Shown piece by piece: positions 8,379 through 13,685 of a stretch of DNA of 13,685 nucleotides (position 1 is its first letter; each line of letters opens with the position of its first letter). Source of the DNA: Bacteroidales bacterium (GTDB lineage Bacteria; Bacteroidota; Bacteroidia; Bacteroidales; Bacteroidaceae). The translations under genes and the position numbers were made by a program. The stretch is from the NCBI GenBank assembly GCA_004555425.1, contig SFID01000063.1, forward strand, positions 1 through 13,685, written 5' to 3'. The notes beneath the pieces were generated by a model. The model was not told the origin of the DNA. It saw nothing but the letters and a program-made list of their open reading frames with translations, and did not search any database.

Positions 8379-9032
8379 CTACCAAAAGCGGACTAACTGC
8401 ATATCAAATGTTAGCATGGAATAGGCTGGCAGGTTGGACGTGGCGGCCGCTCCGTAGCCCAGTTCCTGGGGAATGTACACTTCCCAGCGGTCGCCTGGGC
8501 GCATGTGGAGCAGGGCGGTGGTGAATCCCTCCGCTGTATTGCTCGTCAGGAAAGAGCGCGGTTGTGCGAAGTCGGGATGGAATACAGATTCTGGGCTGGG
8601 GAAGGATCCCGAATAGTCGGCCACTTTTCCTTCGGGGTAAGAAACCGAGGGCTGTAAGCGCAACATATAGTTGACGGCTACGGAGTCGGTGTAGATGGGT
8701 GATTCGCCTGCGGGGCCCGAGGCAATCACGCGCACACAAATGGAGTCTGCGGCAATGCCCGCTACGCGTTCGTCCTGCGCATAAGTGCGATACATACGCC
8801 AGGCGCAGTGGTCCATCCACTGGTCGCCGTAGGCGGATTTTGCCTCGGCAATAGCTGTGCGCGCCTCGGCCATCCGCTGCGCGAAAGCCTTGTCGTTGGT
8901 GGCTTTCCAATCTACATATTCCGCCTCGTTGCCGACATTGTCCTCGCAGGAGGCGAGGCCGAGCATCGGCAACAGGAGCAAGGGGAACAAACGCCGCAGA
9001 TAGGCAGTCGTAAGGAAGGTTAGTGGTTTCAC
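8379..9032 (-). CDS. FKBP-type peptidyl-prolyl isomerase lipoprotein
   Basis: Predicted envelope lipoprotein of 217 residues with an FKBP-like domain, which would catalyse or assist proline isomerisation during folding of exported proteins. The start is GTG at 9032. It is chosen because it alone supplies a full lipoprotein signal (charged n-region, Leu-rich core, lipobox LASC with lipidated C29). An in-frame stop lies 11 codons upstream, and the next Met (M23) is inside the signal. The FKBP domain spans about 97-217: VNYMLRL (120-126), GDRWEVYIPQELGYG (180-194, with the active-site Tyr of the GYG turn) and the final strand MLTFDMQLV. The active-site Trp of canonical FKBPs seems replaced by Phe170 in EGF, so activity may be reduced. 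It follows glyS by 51 bases on the same strand and is likely co-transcribed. Confidence 0.88.
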   Translation of the reverse strand: MKPLTFLTTAYLRRLFPLLLLPMLGLASCEDNVGNEAEYVDWKATNDKAFAQRMAEARTAIAEAKSAYGDQWMDHCAWRMYRTYAQDERVAGIAADSICVRVIASGPAGESPIYTDSVAVNYMLRLQPSVSYPEGKVADYSGSFPSPESVFHPDFAQPRSFLTSNTAEGFTTALLHMRPGDRWEVYIPQELGYGAAATSNLPAYSMLTFDMQLVRFW

Positions 9033-9083
9033 GAGTCTAGTGTTAGGAGTGAATGAAGGGACCTAGGGTGAAGCAGAGGAGGC

Positions 9084-10622
9084 CTAGAGTTTTTTGAGCA
9101 AGGAGGTGATGCTGACCTTGTCCTCGAGGAGGCTGCAGAGGTCGGCCACGGGAACGCGGGTCTGCTCCATCGTATCGCGGTCGCGCAGGGTGACGCAGCC
9201 GTCGGTGAGGGTGTCGTGGTCAACGGTGATACAGAAGGGCGTGCCAACGGCATCTTGGCGGCGGTAGCGCTTACCGATGGAATCCTTCTCGTCGTAGGCG
9301 CAGTTGAAATGGAATTTCAGGTCGTCCATAATCTTGCGTGCGCATTCGGGCAGGCCGTCTTTGCGAACGAGGGGCATGATGGCGAGTTTCGTAGGTGCGA
9401 GAGCGGCGGGCAGACGAAGCACCACGCGGCTATCGCCATTGGGCAGCTGTTCTTCGCAATAGCTGTGGCACATCACGCTGAGGAACATACGATCCACGCC
9501 GATACTGGTTTCGATGACGTAGGGGGTATAGCGTTCGTTGGTCTCGGGATCGAAATATTCTATCTTGCGGCCAGAATACTTGGCGTGCTGACTCAGGTCG
9601 AAGTTGGTGCGCGAGTGGATGCCCTCCACCTCTTTGAAACCGAAGGGCATGCGGAATTCGATGTCGCTGGCGGCATTGGCGTAGTGGGCCAACTTCTCGT
9701 GGTCGTGGAATCGGTAGTTTTCGTTGCCGAAACCGAGGGCTTGGTGCCAGGCCAGGCGGGTTTGCTTCCATTTCTTGAACCAGTCGAGTTCGGTGCCAGG
9801 CTTCACGAAGAACTGCATCTCCATCTGTTCGAACTCGCGCATACGGAAGATGAACTGGCGGGCGACGATTTCGTTGCGGAATGCCTTACCGATTTGTGCG
9901 ATACCGAAGGGCAGTTTCATGCGTCCCGTCTTCTGCACGTTGAGGTAGTTGACGAAAATTCCCTGTGCCGTTTCGGGGCGCAGGTAAATGGTGCTGGCGC
10001 CATCGGCCGTAGAGCCGACTTCGGTCTTAAACATGAGGTTGAACTGGCGTACGTCGGTCCAGTTGCGCGTGCCGCTGATGGGGCACGCGATTTCTTCGTC
10101 AAGGATGATTTGCTTGAGTTCCTCAAGGTTCATGTCGTTCATAGCCTGCGCGTAACGTTCGTGCAGGGCATCGCGCTTGGCGATGGTTTCAAGGACACGG
10201 GGGCTGGTGGCGCGGTATTGTGCTTCGTCGAAACTATCACCAAAGCGTTTGCGGGCCTTGGCCACTTCCTTGTCGATTTTCTCGTCATATTTGGCAATCT
10301 GGTCTTCGATGAGCACGTCGGCGCGGTATCTCTTTTTCGAGTCGCGGTTGTCTATGAGCGGGTCATTGAAGGCATCAACGTGGCCGCTGGCTTTCCAGAC
10401 GGTGGGGTGCATGAAGATGGCGCTGTCCAAGCCCACGATGTTTTCGTGCAACAGGACCATGGATTTCCACCAGTATTGTTTGATATTGTTTTTCAGTTCC
10501 ACGCCGTTCTGACCATAGTCGTAGACAGCGCCGAGGCCATCGTAAATGTCGCTGGAGGGGAATACGAAACCGTACTCCTTGCAATGGGAAACGATTTTCT
10601 TGAATACGTCTTCTTGAGCCAT
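9084..10622 (-). CDS. glyS: Glycine--tRNA ligase, single-chain (alpha2) type
   Basis: Class II aminoacyl-tRNA synthetase that charges tRNA-Gly. It is the single-polypeptide dimeric form (512 residues), not the alpha2-beta2 form. RPETAQGIFVNY is at 215-226. Motif 2 begins FRNEI at 248-252 and continues through the RMREFEQMEMQFF segment. The motif 3 equivalent is GVDRMF with R378. A C-terminal anticodon-binding domain covers about 410-512 (APTKLAIMPLV onward). The frame stays open upstream to 10745, but that would overlap the Wzc-like gene and add unrelated sequence. The ATG at 10622, giving MAQEDVFKKIVSHCKEYGF, matches the family N-terminus. The 76-base gap to the upstream kinase gene has no TAnnTTTG element, so the gene may depend on read-through or on a non-consensus promoter. 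Confidence 0.97.
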   Translation of the reverse strand: MAQEDVFKKIVSHCKEYGFVFPSSDIYDGLGAVYDYGQNGVELKNNIKQYWWKSMVLLHENIVGLDSAIFMHPTVWKASGHVDAFNDPLIDNRDSKKRYRADVLIEDQIAKYDEKIDKEVAKARKRFGDSFDEAQYRATSPRVLETIAKRDALHERYAQAMNDMNLEELKQIILDEEIACPISGTRNWTDVRQFNLMFKTEVGSTADGASTIYLRPETAQGIFVNYLNVQKTGRMKLPFGIAQIGKAFRNEIVARQFIFRMREFEQMEMQFFVKPGTELDWFKKWKQTRLAWHQALGFGNENYRFHDHEKLAHYANAASDIEFRMPFGFKEVEGIHSRTNFDLSQHAKYSGRKIEYFDPETNERYTPYVIETSIGVDRMFLSVMCHSYCEEQLPNGDSRVVLRLPAALAPTKLAIMPLVRKDGLPECARKIMDDLKFHFNCAYDEKDSIGKRYRRQDAVGTPFCITVDHDTLTDGCVTLRDRDTMEQTRVPVADLCSLLEDKVSITSLLKKL

Positions 10623-10698
10623 GCTTGTATAAGTTGTTTGGGTTGTTTGAAATCTTGTGAAGGGTGCGCAGCAGCGCGGGGGGCGGTCGGAGGGTTGG

Positions 10699-13077
10699 TT
10701 AACCGCGCTTTTTGTGTGGGTAGCCGTAGCCGTAACCGTAACCAAAACCGATGGAGGTCTTCTTGTCGGCGTCGTTGATGATGAAGCCTATATTTTTGAA
10801 GCGTCCGCTCTTGTGGAATTTTTCCAGGTCGGGCAGGAAATTGCGATCCTGAACGCCTACGCGGATAATGTAGAGCATGAGGTCGCTGACACGACTCAGG
10901 ATTTCGGCATCGGCCACGGCGAAGGCTGGTGTGGCGTCGAAGATAATGTAGTCGTAGGAGGCGCGTGCGATTTCCACAAACTTTTCCAGGCGTTCGGACA
11001 TCAGCAATTCGGCGGGATTGGGCGGTTGAATGCCCGAGGGCAGGAGGTCCACGCCTTTGTAGATAGCATCTACCACTACGTTTTCGGCCAGGCTGATAGG
11101 TGCATCGTCCTCTTCGATGAGGATGCCCGTCAAGCCTGCTGTGCTGCGGAATTTGCACGAAAGCGTGCGCCTGCGTATGTCACCGTCGACGAGGAGTACG
11201 CGCTTGCCAGTCATGGCCAGGGCCACGGCGATATTGGTCGAGACAAACGTCTTGCCTTGTCCCGGCGTGCTGGATGTACATATAAATACGCGGGCATCGC
11301 GGCGGAGGAAGTGTATGCCGTGGCGGAGCACGCGGAAGGCTTCAACGATGCTTTCGGTCGGTTCGCATTCGGAAATCAGGGCATTCCCGTTCGGCTGCTG
11401 CCAATGTGGCAATTCGCCCAAGATAGGGATGGAGGTGAGTTTCTCCACATCTTCTCGTCCGTCAATGGTTGTGTCGAAGAGTCGGCGCAGATAGATAATG
11501 CCTGCGGGCAGGCAGAGGCCGATGACCAAGGCGATGAGGACGATATTGCGGTGTACGGGCGAAACGGGTATGGAACTGCCCATGGGGTATTCAACTATGC
11601 GCACGTTGGCTTCGTTGATGGCCAGTTGGAGGGCCACTTCTTCGCGCTTGTTGAGCAGGTAGGTATAGAGGGCGGCCTTGAGTGCTTGCTGGCGCTCAAT
11701 GCCGAGTGCTTGCTTTTCCTTTTCGGGTGCTGCGCTGACCTGTCCGTTGAGTGCGGCTTCGGTGGCGCGGGCCTCGTTGACCTGAAGTTCGATGGTACGC
11801 ACGTAGCCCTGCACCGAAGAGATGATGCTGGTGCGCAGGGCGGAGAGTTGGCGATCAAGTTCGGCGATGGGCTGTGTGGCTTCGTTGGCATTGGCGGCAA
11901 GGCGGTTGCGTTCGTTCATCTGCGTGTTGTACTGCGCGATTTGTGCATCGGCGGCGGGCACGCTGAGGGCGGGGATGAGTTGTTTGGCCTTGCTTTGGTC
12001 GCGCAGGAACTCCAGGAGATAGCGCGCCACTTGCAGTTGTGTTTCGGCTTCGATGACTTTGTTGCGTGCATTGGCGGCCTCGCTGACAACGGCTTGTGCT
12101 GTTTGCTGGAGATTGACCAGGTGGTTCTGCTGCTTGAACTTGGCCATTTCGCCCTCCACGTTGCTCAGTTCGGCACCGATGATGCCGATGCGCTCGTCGA
12201 TGAAGGCGGCGGTATTTTGTGCCACGCGGTTTTTGTTCTCCACCACGTCGTTCTTGTAGGCTCTGAACACTTCGTTGAGCAGGTCCTCGGCGCGCTGTTC
12301 GCTGTTGTCGTTGCAGGTCAGGAGTACGAGGGAACTTTCCTTGTCGTATTCAGCAGCAGACAATTCGCTTCGGAAGCGTTTTGCGGCCATCTTGATGGGC
12401 GTGCGGCTCACCTGCACGTCTTGGTCGGCGGGGAAGCCTGCCGTTTGGGGCGTGCTGTGGAGGGTGAGCGTGCCGATGGGGGTACGCACGGGCGTTTCGG
12501 CCTGAGCCGTTATGGTCTGTTCTGTTGATGTCCCGTTGAGGTTGAAGTTCGACAACTGGAAGCGTCCATTGCCCAGCACACGAATGGTGAGGCTCAAGAC
12601 GTTGTCGTTGTCCTTGTCGTTATCCTTGCTCTTGTCGAAGGCCACGACCACTGGCGTGCGCTTATACAGCGTGGTCGTGCGCAGCCCCGTGCGTGTGGTA
12701 TAGTCCACGTTGAGTTGCAGGCTGTCCACCACGCGCTCCATCAGTCGCTGCGAGGAGATGATAAAGAGTTCGTTCTTGAAGTTATCGCCCACGCTGATAC
12801 CATTGAGCTCCATCACAGCATTGGCAGCACCGCGGCGACTGCGCGACGTGCCCATACCACCTCCGCTACCTTCGGAATCTTCGATGAGCATGACACTTTG
12901 GCGCTGGTAGATGCGTGTGCGACTATTGCTATAGAGGTAGGCAATGACCAGAGACAGGACTACGGAGAGCACAAACCATTTCCAGGTCTTGAGAAATATC
13001 TCCCAGCACAGTCGGACAGTAGGATACATTTCTGAATTTTCTGCCTGATTGAGCGTTTGGGGCTGTTGATTTTCCAT
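10699..13077 (-). CDS. Wzc/Ptk-like polysaccharide co-polymerase with BY-kinase domain
   Basis: Inner-membrane tyrosine autokinase of 792 residues that controls chain length and export of capsule or exopolysaccharide. The N-terminal Wzz domain starts at about 16. TM1 is about 33-49, a long periplasmic region with probable coiled coils spans about 290-470, and TM2 is about 511-531. The cytoplasmic BY-kinase domain has Walker A PGQGKTF (605-611, K609), Walker A' LLVDGD (628-633) and Walker B IIFD with D714. The tail has alternating Gly-Tyr, with tyrosines 780, 782, 784 and 786 as probable autophosphorylation sites. The sensor and kinase are fused in one chain, as in Proteobacteria. No outer-membrane Wza, Wzb phosphatase or other capsule gene is in the window, and the next gene downstream is glyS. 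A good -7/-33 promoter precedes it, giving a leader of about 75 bases. Confidence 0.95.
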   Translation of the reverse strand: MENQQPQTLNQAENSEMYPTVRLCWEIFLKTWKWFVLSVVLSLVIAYLYSNSRTRIYQRQSVMLIEDSEGSGGGMGTSRSRRGAANAVMELNGISVGDNFKNELFIISSQRLMERVVDSLQLNVDYTTRTGLRTTTLYKRTPVVVAFDKSKDNDKDNDNVLSLTIRVLGNGRFQLSNFNLNGTSTEQTITAQAETPVRTPIGTLTLHSTPQTAGFPADQDVQVSRTPIKMAAKRFRSELSAAEYDKESSLVLLTCNDNSEQRAEDLLNEVFRAYKNDVVENKNRVAQNTAAFIDERIGIIGAELSNVEGEMAKFKQQNHLVNLQQTAQAVVSEAANARNKVIEAETQLQVARYLLEFLRDQSKAKQLIPALSVPAADAQIAQYNTQMNERNRLAANANEATQPIAELDRQLSALRTSIISSVQGYVRTIELQVNEARATEAALNGQVSAAPEKEKQALGIERQQALKAALYTYLLNKREEVALQLAINEANVRIVEYPMGSSIPVSPVHRNIVLIALVIGLCLPAGIIYLRRLFDTTIDGREDVEKLTSIPILGELPHWQQPNGNALISECEPTESIVEAFRVLRHGIHFLRRDARVFICTSSTPGQGKTFVSTNIAVALAMTGKRVLLVDGDIRRRTLSCKFRSTAGLTGILIEEDDAPISLAENVVVDAIYKGVDLLPSGIQPPNPAELLMSERLEKFVEIARASYDYIIFDATPAFAVADAEILSRVSDLMLYIIRVGVQDRNFLPDLEKFHKSGRFKNIGFIINDADKKTSIGFGYGYGYGYPHKKRG

Positions 13078-13155
13078 CTATGTAACTAAGATATCGATAT
13101 AATGTTGAGAATGGATTACGGGCGGAGTGCCGAATGGGTCACACCTATGACTGGG

Positions 13156-13186
13156 CAAAGTTACGCAATTCCCCGAAATCAGCCAA
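13156..13186 (-). promoter_or_regulatory. Bacteroidetes-type promoter of the Wzc-like gene
   Basis: The minus strand has -7 TAACTTTG (13156-13163) and a -33-like TTG (13184-13186) with 20 bases between them, close to the Bacteroidetes sigma-ABfr consensus. The predicted start is near 13150, about 75 bases before the ATG. Confidence 0.6.
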
Positions 13187-13268
13187 GGCAGCCCTGCGTT
13201 TTAACCTTCCAAGTGGCTGTATTGGGGTTTTTCGCGAAGAATCGGACGAGTTGGCGGGGAGATTTTTC

Positions 13269-13276
13269 TAATTTTG
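13269..13276 (+). promoter_or_regulatory. Candidate -7 promoter element for a rightward transcript
   Basis: TAATTTTG fits TAnnTTTG. A TTG at 13251-13253 is only 15 bases upstream, a short spacing for a -33 box. Transcription would start near 13281, exactly where the folded domain 13282-13339 begins. It is divergent from the promoter of the Wzc-like gene. Confidence 0.45.
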
Positions 13277-13279
13277 CAC

Positions 13280-13685
13280 GGCGACTGGGCTCATTGCAAG
13301 GCAATGTGCCGCACCTTGTTTGCAAGGTGTGACTCAGCGAATTTGGACGTTTGGCCGAGGTGAGGGTACTTTCACGCCACCCAAAATGGTAACTACTCAG
13401 GTCAAAGTAGTGAGGAGTTGTCACAAAAATCCTGTGGCCACTAATAAAACAAAACCTAAAAAACCCCTTGCACTTGATGCAAAATGTCTCTGGCGAGGCA
13501 TTGATGCTATGGCTGTCAGTAAATCCCTGAGCAAGCTCAGCGATTTTCAGCCAGCCACAGCATCACCCTATCGGGTTTTGCATCAAGTGCAAGGCTATAA
13601 ACAGGAAATAAACCTTTCCGGCTGTAACCATGATGGAGCACAGAATGCGGTACACACCTTAACAATGAACCTCTTACGAGGAAAG
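13280..13685 (+). ncRNA. Candidate structured noncoding RNA or RNA-element leader, runs off the window
   Basis: No convincing protein gene fills this stretch, but it is dense in helices. At 13288-13310 GGC-t-CATTGC pairs with GCAATG-t-GCC across an AAG loop. At 13312-13329 CACCTTG pairs with CAAGGTG across TTTG. The two stems are closed by CG-CTG (13282-13287) with CAGCG (13335-13339), forming a three-way-junction-like domain. Further stems are TTTGG/CCAAA (13350-13385), ACTACT/AGTAGT (13392-13411), GTCAC/GTGGC (13420-13438), the long hairpin at 13466-13594, and GGAAA/TTTCC (13604-13619). The region is visibly more A/T-rich than the neighbouring genes, especially around 13440-13465. It does not match tmRNA, SRP RNA or a riboswitch that I can recognise. 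An ATG at 13665 opens seven codons up to the edge. The pairing is seen directly; that it is transcribed is inferred. Confidence 0.45.
13466..13594. repeat. 129-nt long imperfect hairpin with perfect 19-bp arms
   Basis: The outer arms 13466-13484 (CCTTGCACTTGATGCAAAA) and 13576-13594 are perfect reverse complements. After an internal loop of 18 and 11 bases, a second helix pairs 13503-13531 with 13536-13564 (GATGCT, an A.C mismatch, TGGCTG, a few mismatches, AAATC, a C.C mismatch, CTGAG) and is capped by loop CAAG. The lower loop contains small local hairpins (CTC-TGGC-GAG at 13488-13497). No target-site duplication is visible at the flanks. Confidence 0.85.

Noticed and set aside
9037..9087. 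Extra CTAG sites in the glyS-FKBP gap as a third 9-bp array
   Set aside because: CTAG occurs at 9037, 9063 and 9084, with spacings of 26 and 21 bases, not multiples of nine.
10623..10745. N-terminal extension of glyS by 41 residues
   Set aside because: It would overlap the end of the Wzc-like gene and translates to Thr/Pro-rich sequence unlike GlyRS. The ATG at 10622 gives the family N-terminus.
9216..10778. Open frame of 520 codons on the plus strand, antisense to glyS
   Set aside because: It is a mirror of the glyS reading frame with low-complexity Val/Gly/Glu composition. All recognisable motifs are on the minus strand.
10657..12528. Open frame of 623 codons on the plus strand, antisense to the Wzc-like gene
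   Set aside because: The opposite strand has clear Wzz and BY-kinase motifs along its whole length. The plus-strand translation has no family pattern and is a shadow of high-GC codon use.
13102..13424. Two small overlapping ORFs (plus strand 13102-13332, minus strand 13179-13424)
   Set aside because: They run across the promoter of the Wzc-like gene, the divergent promoter and the folded RNA domain. Neither has a recognisable family or a suitable start context.
13413..13438. H-type pseudoknot from AGGA/TCCT and GTCAC/GTGGC
   Set aside because: The order of strands fits, but no bases remain to span the first stem, so the two helices are more likely alternatives.
13466..13594. CRISPR repeat or integron attC site
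   Set aside because: There is a single inverted repeat with no direct-repeat/spacer pattern, and no attC R-box core sequences.
13671..13685. GAGGAAAG at the window end as the 5' conserved core of RNase P RNA
   Set aside because: The eight bases match the start of the universal P4 segment. They also close a small CCTC-TTAC-GAGG hairpin, and the sequence before them lacks a proper P3 stem. It cannot be judged without the next bases.

Overview
The window looks like a chromosomal segment of a fairly GC-rich member of the Bacteroidales (Prevotellaceae-like). The reasons are start codons without Shine-Dalgarno sequences, promoter elements of the Bacteroidetes TAnnTTTG type, a secreted peptidase with a C-terminal tail of the type IX secretion kind, a glycyl-tRNA synthetase followed by an FKBP lipoprotein, and a Bacteroidetes-type Wzc tyrosine autokinase. 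The genus is an inference from these features; no rRNA or tRNA gene lies in the window.

Layout. Plus strand, 133-4788: methionyl-tRNA synthetase (metG), then a secreted M6-family metalloprotease. Minus strand, 6723-4921: the ribosome-associated GTPase TypA/BipA, convergent with the protease. Plus strand, 6922-8172: a solitary GT4 glycosyltransferase, divergent from typA. Minus strand, 13077-8379: a BY-kinase/Wzc-like polysaccharide co-polymerase, glycyl-tRNA synthetase and an FKBP-type prolyl isomerase lipoprotein, all in one direction. Both convergent gene ends (4789-4920 and 8173-8378) carry a perfect 19-bp terminator hairpin. Beside each hairpin is a tandem array with a strict 9-bp period built on TCTAGA.

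Right end, 13078-13685: about 600 bases with no convincing protein gene. It starts with the promoter of the Wzc-like gene (minus strand). A divergent TAATTTTG element at 13269 follows, then DNA rich in RNA-like secondary structure: a three-way-junction-like domain at 13282-13339, several smaller stems, and a 129-nt near-continuous hairpin at 13466-13594 with perfect 19-bp arms. It runs off the window at what could be the first seven codons of an ORF. I think this is a structured noncoding RNA, or the leader part of an RNA-based element. A retron/DRT-type RNA or a group II intron 5' part are two testable ideas; I cannot identify it. It is the best candidate here for something undescribed.

The genes do not form one pathway. 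Translation genes (metG, typA, glyS) are interleaved with envelope and secretion genes (protease, glycosyltransferase, BY-kinase, FKBP lipoprotein).
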